Position numbers and translations under genes: made by a program | Notes under the pieces: model-generated | What the model was told of the DNA's origin: nothing | Seen by the model: the letters and a program-made list of their open reading frames with translations, nothing else | The model's database searches: none | Shown here: positions 11,938 through 22,189 of the stretch, one piece after another | Layout: every line of letters starts with the position of its first letter | How positions within the stretch are numbered: position 1 is the first letter of the stretch | Source: Nageia nagi | Lineage: Eukaryota > Pinophyta | Length of the DNA: 64,000 bases | Assembly: GCA_050084985.1 (NCBI GenBank) | Contig: JBITNC010000001.1 | Coordinates: 201,252,001 to 201,316,000, forward strand | Direction: 5' to 3'

Positions 11938-12690
11938 ATCGGGGGGTCCTCCTCGCGCGTGTGGTGGTGGCTCCTCCGCCCACCCACACGATGCTGCTTC
12001 TCCTCCTGCGACTCATCCTCCACCACTGTTTCTTCTTCTGAAACTCAACCGTGCCAACTGCTTCCTCCTCCCATGACTACAGCCACAAATTCCATGCACT
12101 GGGAAGCCACGATAGCCTGCAAAAATGGTTTGAAGCTGTGGAGGGAAGTCATGGCAAGCCACCCTATTGCTGTACAGGCCACCAAACGACATCTACAAGT
12201 GATTCAGTCCAAACGAATGAATTTCAAATAGAAGGATTGGAACTCGCCAATAAAAAAAAAGGGAGGGATAAAGCAATGCCAACAGTTCCGTACATCTACT
12301 GTTTGGCTTTCTGCTTTACATCTCATGCCCGGTGCAGCAAGAGAAACATCTTTCTCCACCCTATGCGGATACATGCATGATGCAGACTTGTTTCATGGCC
12401 TACGTTGATCATCGAAAATGCCTCCTCGAACTATAGTCATAGGATATGCATGTTGTAGACTGCGTTTCCTTCACTTGGACCACCCTCCATGAATTATTTG
12501 CCAAGATGCATGGTGCAGCCAACATTTTATGGACTGCCATGATTGTAGGATATCCACCATCTCCCGGTCGACTTAGCTGGTCAACAACGCGGCCTCCATC
12601 CGCCACTACTCACGCGCCCTCCACCTACTCTCCTTGCTGCCTTGGTCTCTCCTGCCACCCCTGCCCAGCTTCTCCACCACCCTGAGGCTT
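11938..12690 (+). other. GC-rich island in leader, possible captured PPR gene fragment
   Basis: Base composition changes abruptly from AT-rich to GC-rich (TCCTCCTCGCGCGTGTGG) and back after CACCACCCTGAGGC. In the 12446-12685 frame, the residues ELFAKM, then NILWTAMIVGY (about 12500-12560), resemble the end of one pentatricopeptide repeat and the start of the next (typically LFDKMPERNVVSWTAMIAGY). The match is short and flanked by unrecognised sequence, so the capture is an inference. Confidence 0.4.
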
Positions 12691-13489
12691 ACACATGGCC
12701 CCTTCCCATTTTTTTTCAACTTTAGTTGTTGAGCCTTAATTTTTTACCCACTACATATTTGATTTGATTTTTTTTTAAAAAAAGGGGGGGGAGTCATATT
12801 TTAAAACTACAAAGCATTTAATTGTTTATTGCCTTAGGAGTATTTTTTAGTGCTTAAAGTAGGAGAAGCATTAAAAATTGGGGTATGGGTCTCCTATTAC
12901 AACTTGCACACTTATACTTCTTAGGCCTTTTTACTTACTTGCTTACAAGTCAATTGCTCCCATTCAATGCACTTAGGAGTACTTAGACTATTTCTAATAT
13001 TCTACTCAACATTGCATGTTTAATTTAAGTGCATATGCAATCTCTAAGCATAGTAAAAAGGGATAAAACTTTAAGTAAAAAGGGGGGAATTGGTATAATT
13101 TTTACTTAAATTTTATCTAGATGTTGCATGCTAGACTTATGATGCATGTATCTTTATCTTGTTTGAAGAATAAAACATGCTTAGGACTTAAATTTTTAAT
13201 GCATGATGCATGCTTACTTAAATTTTTAAGTCATGAAAGAATGCATGTTATGAATTAAATACTAAGTAGGACTTAGTTCTTTGTTTAAATTCATTAAGTG
13301 CTTGAATAAATTGAGAAAAATATGAACAATGTAAAAGTCCTTTAGGGGTTAGTACAAAACCCATTGGACTCAATTTTGGCCTCTTAAGGTTTCAAGTTTG
13401 TGTGGATGGAGTATTTTTCACTTTCCTTTATATTTTTGCACATTTACTTTATACTTGCAATACGCAAAAATTTGAAAAGTAACCCCTAA

Positions 13490-13930
13490 AATGAATACAT
13501 CCACATGTATTTTCCACAACATGACTTGTTTGGGGAGCCATGAGGTGAGGACAGGGCAGACTGGAGCCCTTTTAGTTCGAAGAACCGAGTGGTGGTAAGT
13601 CCATCTTAATTGCCCCTAAGACCTCTATTGGATTGGACATAACTCTATTAGGTGGACAGGCATGTGTGTAGTGATACCACATGTCCGCACGTCCATTCAG
13701 GGATTATCCTGATAACCTAGGAGGAAAACTGAAAACCTTAATCAAGATAATTAAAATGGTCGGTCCAAGATACGTCGAATCCTTTGAAAATAGTAGGTAC
13801 TTCTCCTTGTGAGAGTATATCACTGACCAAGGTAACTGGTTGAGGACTGGTAGTACCTGGGCTCCACCTTGCGGGCATCCAGGTGAAGGCCTAATTCTAT
13901 ACAAGAAAATAACCCCAACTTTATGGATCA
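13490..13930 (+). other. Conserved leader segment upstream of copia gag
   Basis: This segment (TGACTTGTTTGGGGAGCCAT through TAGGTGGACAGG, TGATACCACATGT, GGATTATCCTGATAA, ACTTCTCCTTGTGAGAGTAT, GGCATCCAGGTGAAGGC) has a clear counterpart in Copia-2 on the minus strand (36400-36840), about 75-80% identical by eye. No reading frame is conserved. A packaging, dimerisation or translation-control role is possible. Confidence 0.6.
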
Positions 13931-14045
13931 TGGTTAATAAGTTTGCACATGTGGGACATGTTTGCTTATTAGATGTTTTATATGTATAGATGGAAAAATT
14001 GTAAAAGTTTACATTCTTATTGCATATTTATTTGTTTTTGTAGCA

Positions 14046-17000
14046 ATGGTTGAAACCTTCATTCCCAAGCACATACTCAATGGTTCCAACTTTGGAATAT
14101 GGGAACCTCGTATGAAAGTCAAGTTATAAGCAAGGAAGCTATGGCAGATAGTTAGTGAAGATGTGGTTGCTCCTACCGATGAGAAGGCTCTTGAAGTATA
14201 CAACTCAAAAAATGAGTTAGCAACTTCCATGATTTACCGTGCAGTTTTAGATGATGTCCTTCTCATGATTTCTTCATCAACTTCAGCAAAGGAAGCTTGG
14301 GATAGGTTAAAGAAAATTTACCTTGGGTCAAAATTTTCAAGGAGGTTTACCATTCTACAAAAGTTGTTGCAGTATCGACAAAGTGAAGATGAAAGTGCCT
14401 CCATCTACTTAAACAAAATCATTGACCTCAGGACACAACTGGTTGGTTGTGGGTGCAACTTGATCAATGATGAGTTCATGGTCTTCATCATTCTTCAAAG
14501 CCTTACTACAAAGTTCAGCAACTTTGTCACAGTTATGGAAACAAGGCTCAATGATGAAGAAGATGTCATCTCACTTGATAACCTTTCTAGACTTCTTCTA
14601 AAGCATGAGGAAACTTTGAACAAGAAAATGTTGAACCTTTCTCCAAAGGACCATAGCATTGCTCTAGGAGCAACCAAAACTCCTTTCAAGAAAAAGTTCA
14701 AACATTACAAATTCAAAGATAACAAGTCCTCATCTACCTTCAGGAAGTATGACAAAAAGGGCAACAACAATCATGGCAACTACAGACACAGAAATGATAA
14801 AGCAGGATCAAGCAATCCAACACCTCAAGAAAAGTTTGATGGAAATTGTAACTTTTGTGGTATCTTTGGGCACAAAGAGTATGATTGTCGCAAAAAGAAA
14901 TTTGCTCAAAAAGGAAAGGGAAATGCAAATGTGAGAAATTTCAATAATAAAAAGAAGAACAAGCATGTTGCTTCTGTTGCCTACTACTCAATGACTCAAA
15001 CTATTTCAAATGATTGGATTGTTGATTCAGGATGCACTAATCACATGTGTTATGAAAAGGATAAGTTTGAAAACTTTCATAAGTACAAAAAGGATGCAGT
15101 TGTGATAGGTGATAATACAGTCCTTGATGTTCACGGAATAGGGAGTGTGAAGATTCATGGAAAGACTCTTGATAATGTCTTTTATGTGCCTAAACTAAGG
15201 ATGAATCTCATCTCTGTGATTCAAATTACAAGGAATGGATGCTCATTTGAGTTTACCTCACACTCTTGGTGTGTTAAGAAAGGACTTGCCACCTTGATGA
15301 AAGGATCAGTAAAGGATGACCTTTATATTGTGGATCAAGTACCTTCAAAGATTTGTCTTGCTGCAAATGTTTGTTCAAAAGGTAATCTTTGGCATCAACG
15401 ATTAGGGCACCTTAACCACAAGAGTATTCAAGATATGAAAACTCAAGCACTTGTGGAAGGTTTACCTAATATTTCACCCACAATTGGTCTTTGTGAAAGG
15501 TGCATTCTAGGAAAGATGCATAGGCAAAAGTTTGAAAAAGATAAGGCAACTCGGGCTACTTATCCTCTTCAGCTTGTGCATTCAGATTTGATGGGTCCTT
15601 TTCAGACTAAGTCACTAGGTGGAGCTTCTTATGTTCTGACCTTCATTGATGACTTCAGTAGGATGACATTTGGTTATCTACTTGAGCACAAGGATCAAAC
15701 TTTTGACAGGTTTCAAGACTTCAAGGCACTTGTTGAAAATCAAACTAATTTTAAGATCAAAATGCTGAGATCTGACAATGGGGGTGAATATAATAGCAAT
15801 GAGTTTAACAACTATTATGTTAAACAAGGGATTAAGTGACAATTCACAATCCCTTACACCCCTCAGCAAAATGGTGTTGCTGAAAGGAAGAATCGCACCA
15901 TTATGGAAATGGCAAGATGCATGTTGGGTAACCTTCCTAGTTTCTTATGGGGCGAAGCTGTTCACACTGCTATTCACACCCTAAATAGGTGTCCTACTAA
16001 AGTAGTTGAAGGTAAAACTCCATATGAAGCATGGACAGGAAAGAAACCTAACCTCTCACACTTCAGGGTCTTCGGTTGTGATGCATTTGCCTTCATTACC
16101 TCAGAGAAAAGAAAGAAGCTAGATAAACGATCAGAAAAATGCATCTTTATGGGGTATGATAATCAGCATAGAGGTTACAGGCTCTACTCTTCATCCCAGA
16201 AAATAATCTTTATTTCTAGGGATGTCAAGTTCAATGAACTTTCTGAGGATATGACCTCTCATGCTGAGGTGTCTGATACAGATGATTCTTTTCCTGCACC
16301 ACACTGGTTGGATGATCATATAGAGATGTCACCATAAGAGCAAAATTCTTCAGCACAGAGAATTACAAGAAGTATGACCTTGAAAAAATCCTTATTTGCC
16401 AAAATTGATAATATGCATGAGCCATTAACCTTCAAAGAAGCTTCCAAAAAAGAGTGTTGGATGGAAGCTATGAAAGTTGAGTATGAGGCTCTCATGAAAA
16501 ATGAAACTTGGGATTTGGTTCCTTATCCCAATGAGAAAAATGTGATTGGCAATAAATGGATATACAAGGTCAAGTACAATTCTGATGGAAAAATTGAAAA
16601 ATGCAAGGCAAGGTTAGTAGCCAAAGGATTCGCTCAGAAATATGGTATTGATTATGAGGAAACCTTTGCTCCTGTAGCCAAGATGCCTACTGTCAGAATA
16701 ATTCTTGCTCTTTCTGCAGCTCAAGGATGGAAAGCTTTTCAACTTGATGTCAAAAGTGCATTTCTCAATGGTGACTTAGATGTTGAAATCTACATGAATC
16801 AACCAGAAGGATTTATTCTAGAAGGAAAAGAGTCTCTTATGTGCAAACTAAAGAAGTATTTGTATGGACTTAAGCAAGCACCTAGAGCATGGTACAAGAA
16901 AATTTCAGGATTTTTTGCAGATATTGGTTTTTCCAAGTGCTTCTTAGATTCAGATCTATATGTACTCAATCAAGGAAAAGATGTGGTCATAATTCTCCTT

Positions 17001-17928
17001 TATGTGGATGATCTTCTCATAATAGGCAATAATATTGAAATCATCCAAGAGTGCATCTCCAAACTCAAGGCAACATTTGAAATGACTGATCTAGGTCTAT
17101 TGCATTACTATCTTGGGATGCAAGTATACCAACACAAAGATTGTACTTATCTTAGTCAATCTAAGTATATATCAGACATCTTGCACAAGTTTGGAATGGA
17201 GGAGTGTAAATATGCTGCAATACCTATTTCTCCTAGAATCGTTGTATCACTGAGCTCAGATTCTTAGTTGGCTGATGCTACAACTTATAGACAATTGATT
17301 GGTAGTCTTATGTATCTGACTATCTCTCGTCCTGATATTGCCTTTGTAGTGAATCTGATGGTACGATTCATGCAAAAACCCTATGTTGAACACCTCAATG
17401 CTGTTAAGCAAATCTTGAGGTATGTCACAGGGACAAAGGATCTTGCTCTTAAGTATTCCAAAGTGCCCTCGATTGTTCTCTCAGGGTTCTCAGATTCTGA
17501 TTATGGGGGAGATAGAGATGACAAAAAATCAACCTCTGCATATGTGTTTAGCATTGGTTCAGGTGTTATCTCTTGGGCTTCCAAGAAGCAACCTACTGTG
17601 ACTCTTTCTACCACTGAAGCTGAATATCGAGCCATGTCTATTGCCACCCAAGAAGCTATTTGGCTAAGACATCTTCTGAACAAAATTGGGTATACGCAAA
17701 CTAGCCCATCTCTTATTTTGTCAGATAATCAATCGGCTATCTCTTTGGCTAAGAATCCTGTGTTCCATCAGCAAGAAGATTCTAGATGACATCATACACT
17801 TGCAGTATTATCCATCTACTGAAAACTCTGCTGATTTGTTCACCAAACCCCTTCCTGAAGCTCAGTTCTGCAAGCTTAGGGATTCTCTCGGGTTGGTGAA
17901 GTTGCCCTCAAGGGGGAGTGAAGTTTAA
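14046..17928 (+). pseudogene. Gag-pol polyprotein of Copia-1
   Basis: Start ATG 14046 (MVETFIPKHILNGSNFGIWE), the typical gag start. Gag of the UBN2 type is followed by a CCHC knuckle, CNFCGIFGHKEYDC (about 14845). Protease: DWIVDSGCTNHM (about 15013). GAG-pre-integrase: HQRLGHLNHKS with CERC. Integrase: HSDLMG, SDNGGEYNS and, past a stop, ERKNR. RT: KARLVAKGFAQ, FQLDVKSAFLNG, YVDDLLI (about 17000). RNase H: FSDSDYGGDRDD, STTEAEY. End: LADLFTKP-like text, then GSEV and TAA 17926-17928. Stops at TAA 14127, TGA 15837, TAA 16335 and TAG 17265 all fit C-to-T at CAA, CGA, CAA and CAG. Near 17775 a deletion of about 40 bp removes the usual HARTKHIEI..HF segment of RNase H and shifts the frame from 0 to +1. 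The protein cannot be made intact. Confidence 0.95.
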
Positions 17929-17977
17929 ACTTTTATTAGTGATGATAACTTCACCTCTAAGAGGCCTTTTTGATTGT

Positions 17978-18205
17978 ACATTCTAGAACTCCGTGGTAAG
18001 TTTGCTCTACGTGACAAACTTGTTGTACATTTTATACCTCCGTGGTGAGTTTGCTCTGCGTGAGAAACTTATTGTACAAATTTTGAGCATATAATTAATA
18101 TACCTCTATGGTAAGTTCGCTCTGTGTGAGGAACTTGTTGTACATTCTATACCTCCGTGGTGAGTTTGCTCTGCGTGAGAAACTTGTTGTACAATTATTA
18201 TGCTC
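17978..18205 (+). repeat. Four-copy tandem repeat in 3' UTR of Copia-1
   Basis: Four units of the type TACCTCCGTGGTGAGTTTGC, then TCTGCGTGAGAAACTTGTTG, have their CCGTGG cores at 17991, 18040, 18106 and 18155, alternating 49, 66 and 49 bp. At least one diverged unit is present at the same place in Copia-2 (minus strand, about 32080-32130), so the repeat belongs to the lineage. Confidence 0.8.
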
Positions 18206-18667
18206 TATTTAAAATCAACACATGTCTATATACAATAGGTGACTATGAGTGATGGCTTGGCATCTCTGTGATGGCTTATAGTGCACCATTGATCAGTTAT
18301 TTATAAGATGGCATTATTTGATTCTCTTATTTGAATATATGATGCATCTAACTGATTTTGTTCATGAGTTGCTTGTAGCATGCAGGATCTTCTTCAGAAA
18401 TGTAGGTTACTCACCTTGTGAAAGCAAGCTCATGGAGACTCACATGTCAGCTTAAAGTTGATCGACTACTATATACAGTGAAACCAGTTGTGGTTAATGA
18501 TTGTATTGTAAACCATTTTTTGTCAAATGGTAATGTAGTGAGTCTCATACTAGTTCTCAAAAAGATTCTCAAATATGTAAAAGTTCTCATCTCCACTTGT
18601 ATCTCTATGGAGGAGAACTCTCTCTTACTCTCTCTCTTCTCTCTTCTACGCTCTATCCCAATATTGC
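18206..18667 (+). other. 3' untranslated region of Copia-1
   Basis: Non-coding. GGTGACTATGAGT...GGCTTGGCATCT and ATAGTGCACCATTGATCAGT are conserved in Copia-2 (31850-31920, minus), so this is shared 3' UTR rather than captured DNA. Confidence 0.65.
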
Positions 18668-18679
18668 ATTAAGGGGGAG
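18668..18679 (+). promoter_or_regulatory. Polypurine tract of Copia-1
   Basis: ATTAAGGGGGAG lies directly before the 3' LTR at 18680, in the standard position for plus-strand priming. Copia-2 has the matching ATTAAAGGGAAG on the minus strand next to its 3' LTR. Confidence 0.9.
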
Positions 18680-19175
18680 TGTTAGAATTTGTAATGAAAT
18701 ATTGTGAATATCTAAACTCCTTGTAAATTCAATTAATCACTTAAGGGTATGTAGATACCTTAAGAGATTAATAGAATTCTTTAATATGTAGACTTTGACT
18801 TTACCAAAGTGGTTAGTTGGTAGGTTGAAGTTTGGTGATACATTTAATGTAACCCTAACCTTACCCTTGGGTTAAAGGAAGGTTAGGGAGGTGCTCTAAA
18901 GCTATAAATAGAGGGCCTCTCTTCTTGTAACATATCTAAGTCTTGGAGTAAGATTACTCTACTTGGTTGTGTAGGAGAGAGCTAGAGAATAGTTGTAAGA
19001 GAGACAGATTGAGAATAAGAGAACTAGTTGTGGATGTACTCCCAAGGAGGGAGGAACCACATTATATTGGTGTCATATTATGTGAATGGTGTTCTTAGAA
19101 TTATAGATGATGAATGATTAAGCTTCCTAATCTTAGGTCCTAGAGGATTTGTTTAGATCTAGTTCAAATCCTTCA
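18680..19175 (+). repeat. 3' LTR of Copia-1
   Basis: 496 bp, the same length as the 5' LTR, with three transitions between them. TATA box at 18903-18910. Confidence 0.95.
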
Positions 19176-20079
19176 ATCAAAACATGAAGAAGATAACCAA
19201 ATAAACATGCAAACTCGATCATAAACAATTTCATCATGAATCCTTGATAGGACAAACACAATTTATTGTTTATTATCTCACAATGAATCACGAACTTCCT
19301 AGTTCAAATCATATGTCATGTTATGCATGTTTAGTCATCACTTATTGTTATACGTATTCAGGAAACCCTAGTCATCAAAAAACATGATTCCAATGATTTT
19401 TGTAAAACCTATTCTTCTAGAGTAATAACATAATAATCAAAATTCAAATCAGTGCACACAAAGGGGACTCGGCTCCATACATTCCCTTGGGATAAACACA
19501 AGACACCCATGTAATGATATATGGAAACAAGCCTTTAGTACCTATTTGGTGTACAACCAACGTGTGTTCAAAATACTTCAATTGCAAAGCTCAAGAAATC
19601 ATACCTGGATAACTGGGGTAAATACAACTTCCCATGACCTAAAATCAAACCTTATGTTCACTTATCAATGATTGAAATAATAAGGTTAGAATCACTTGGA
19701 CATTCATCTTACTTGTTCACTAGCTAATATGCATTAGTTTTTTTTTTTAATAGTCTATCATCATCATCACTGACATCATTAGTCAATTCAAAAGGGGCCA
19801 TAATGCTAAGATCAGCACCATAATCAAAGTAAGCCCATGATCACATAGTAAGACCATGGCTACATCTCTTTTCAAATATACCCAAAACATTTTTAATTAC
19901 AAAATCAAAAGTTATATGTCTACTCATGATTAGGATAATTATAGTTACTTATAACCTAAAATAAGATATTTATACTCATTATGATTCTAAAAGACTTATT
20001 CAAAAGATCATCATGAAACCCATTCTGCTAGGTCAAAAGCAAAGAAAAGTGAAACATGATTTGTGTATACAAAACAAGC

Positions 20080-20345
20080 TTTCTATCACATACTCGCTTC
20101 GGCATGCATAGACAAACTAGAGTCTTGTCATGCAACTGCCATAAACAGCACACAGTATGGAGATAAAAACAAGTGAAGTTTTGATATACAACATCACTAT
20201 CTCAAAATTGTATACATCAAATAAGCTTACCATCACATACTTGCTTTGGTATGCAAAGATAAACTAGAGTCTTGTCATGCAACTACCATAAATAGCACAT
20301 AGTATGGAGATTGACACAAGTGTAGTTTTGACGTATTACAATATC
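20080..20345 (+). repeat. 147-bp tandem duplication in A2 tail
   Basis: AAACTAGAGTCTTGTCATGC and its surroundings occur twice, 147 bp apart (GAGTC at 20120 and 20267). Each continues through CACATAGTATGGAGAT or its near match. Confidence 0.8.
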
Positions 20346-20423
20346 ATTTTCAGAACGTATCAATTGCAAAAGTTAAAAGATCATATTTAGTCAAGAATAT
20401 CTTCATGACAACACCAGATGATG

Positions 20424-20424
<1 letters not shown>

Positions 20425-20486
<62 letters not shown>

Positions 20487-20495
20487 ATATATATA
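20425..20495. repeat. TA microsatellite
   Basis: An almost pure run of TA dinucleotides with one small interruption. The length is likely to vary between individuals or to be affected by assembly. Confidence 0.95.
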
Positions 20496-20999
20496 AATAA
20501 TAAGTTTTGATTCAGAGAAGCTATAATTATATCCTACTAAAAGATCTTAAGCTTTATACAAAAAAAAGATTTTGATGATATTTCTTAAAAATATCGTTAA
20601 CATTTACAAATATCAAAGGAGATAAAATGTGATTTATCATTGTTATAGGAGATCATCTTGAAACCCCGTTGTCGGGACAAAGGACAACACCATCAAAACT
20701 CATATACTAAAGAAAACTTATACGGTACAGGTGCACTTAGACATGCAAAATGACATAATAGAAATGTCATGCAACTGTCACACAAGCTCAACACATCATC
20801 ATACCGAAAATAGTCACTTCTGAAGTATATTCAAATTTGTTTTCAAAACTATATCAAATGTTAAAGGAAAACACATTTTATCATAATTTGATAAATCAAA
20901 ATTTTGATTCATCTAAGAAATTGAGTCAAAACTTATATCATAGAAAAGTAGCAACATATAATCAAATAACAAAGCTTCTCATTCTACATTTTTTGAAAC

Positions 21000-21041
21000 T
21001 ATCAACCTCATCTTCGGTTGATAATTCAAAAAGGGGCAAAA
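21000..21041 (+). promoter_or_regulatory. Hairpin and polypurine tract of A2
   Basis: TATCAACC (21000-21007) pairs perfectly with GGTTGATA (21016-21023). The polypurine tract AAAAAGGGGCAAAA (21028-21041) is followed at 21042 by TGTAGACAC. The stem differs in detail from that of A1, but pairing is kept. Confidence 0.7.
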
Positions 21042-21295
21042 TGTAGACACTCAAAATAAACCCTACATCTAGTTTAACAACATATAAATAAATAAAATAA
21101 GTATCTTTTTAACATATATCATACTAAACTAACCATAACTCCTTATACAAGCCTCAAACAAGCTTTAAAACTCCATTATTGGATAGATCTTTTCGAATAG
21201 ATGCAAAACGAGTGGTCATACCACCCCTTTTCATTAAAAAAATGACCATTTGGTGATCATTTTAATATTATTATAAAAATTGTGGAAAAATATTT

Positions 21296-21344
21296 GACGA
21301 TCCATTATGGTCGTTGACGATCCTGTAGGATCGTTGACGATCCC
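21296..21344 (+). promoter_or_regulatory. 20-bp-phased GACGATCC array in U3 of LTR2
   Basis: GACGATCC starts at 21296, 21316 and 21336, exactly 20 bp apart, with CGTT before the second and third. The position, 155-205 bp upstream of the TATA box, matches the array in LTR1. The motif itself is related but not identical. Confidence 0.5.
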
Positions 21345-21549
21345 TGACTAATTCAAAAATAGATAAGAATCAAGGGAATAGCCCAACATGCATGATTTAG
21401 GATTTTTTATGTGGATTTGGGATAAGAACGCCTCAAAATTTGTATGGGATGTTACCTTGAATTTTGTGCCAGCAAGATAATGTATAACAAACATTTGAGC
21501 CTATAAATATAAGCTCTGTATATGAACAAAGGGGCCCAATTTTCATAAG

Positions 21550-21687
21550 CGAAGCTCTGCCAAGATCAAACCAGAAGCTCTACTAAGATCATACTAGAAG
21601 CTCTGCTAAGATCAAACCAGAAGCTCTACCAAGATTAGAATAGAAGCTCTGCTAAGATCAAACCAGAAGCTCTACCATTAAGATTAC
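21550..21687 (+). repeat. 23-bp tandem array just downstream of LTR2 TATA box
   Basis: Six units of the type AGAAGCTCTGCTAAGATCAA plus ACC start at 21550, 21573, 21596, 21619, 21642 and 21665. They begin about 45 bp after the TATA box, so they would lie at the start of the transcript. LTR1 lacks them. Confidence 0.85.
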
Positions 21688-21945
21688 TTAGAGGTTATAT
21701 TGTTTTGAGTTTCCTTATTTTATCTTCTATTATTATTATTACATTATATTATATATATATGATGTATTTAATTATGTTTTGCATATGATATGTTAGGTAT
21801 GTTTCATGGGTTGTTCATTTCCATGTGTGTAGGGTCCATACAGGAAAGGAGATCAGCACATCATTGTACGAAGGAATATAATCACAACAAAAAAGAAAAA
21901 ATCCAAAAAATTATAAAGTGCACTATAATAGTGGAGACCGTCGAC

Positions 21946-22031
21946 GATTCATACATCGATCGTTGCCGATCCATACATCGATCGTTGCTGATCCATACAT
22001 CGATCGTTGTCAATCCATACAGATCGATAAT
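21946..22031 (+). repeat. 22-bp tandem array in LTR2
   Basis: Units GATCCATACATCGATCGTTG plus two bases start at 21946, 21968 and 21990, with a fourth decayed unit at 22012. They contain the CGTTG-CGATCC core seen in the U3 array of the same LTR, and CpG-rich palindromes (ATCGAT). Confidence 0.85.
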
Positions 22032-22189
22032 GATCCTTATTGTATTAAATTTCATTCAATATTTTTGGATATAATATCTACATTATTATTGATGTGTAAT
22101 ATTGAATGTGTTCTGATTCATTATGTTGAATAATTAATCTGGCTAAATTGAGTTTTAGGTGCATAATTCAATATACATAATTATGTGTA

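Larger units (their letters stand above)
10991..14045 (+). other. Long untranslated leader of Copia-1
   Basis: About 3 kb between the primer-binding site and the gag start codon, with no element gene. It contains an AT-rich low-complexity tract with TA runs (about 11540-11870), a GC-rich island (11938-12690), more AT-rich sequence, and a 430-bp segment (13490-13930) strongly conserved with the leader of Copia-2. Such long leaders are unusual but are shared by both copia elements of this type in the window. Confidence 0.7.
10481..19175 (+). mobile_element. Copia-1, nearly intact Ty1/copia element
   Basis: An 8695-bp element inserted in the A2 tail. Both LTRs are 496 bp, start TGTTAGAATT and end CCTTCA. 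I count three differences, all transitions. The target duplication is GTCAA (10476-10480) versus ATCAA (19176-19180), one mismatch. The order is LTR, primer-binding site, a 3.05-kb leader, gag-pol pseudogene, 3' untranslated region with tandem repeats, polypurine tract, LTR. Domain order protease-integrase-RT-RNase H makes it Ty1/copia. It is the youngest element here by LTR identity, yet the coding frame is broken. Confidence 0.95.
19176..21041 (+). other. Non-coding tail of A2, second half
   Basis: Continuation of the A2 tail after the Copia-1 insertion; no gene seen. Lines such as AATGATTTTTG and CCCATTCTGCTAGG recur at about 9800, 19395 and 20010, so much of the tail is built of old diverged repeats. 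The last 400 bases match the A1 tail. Confidence 0.6.
21042..22188 (+). repeat. LTR2 of family A (right end uncertain)
   Basis: Starts TGTAGACACTC after the polypurine tract. TATA box at 21502 (TATAAATA), and the box shared with LTR1 (GTGTGTAGGGTCCATACAGG) at about 21826. Three internal arrays are listed separately. The right end is unclear; recognisable minus-strand copia sequence begins by about 22190, so LTR2 may be truncated there. It is much diverged from LTR1. Confidence 0.6.

Noticed and set aside
21550-22031. Short direct-repeat arrays resembling a CRISPR
   Set aside because: Units are contiguous without spacers, sit inside a plant LTR, and there are no cas genes.
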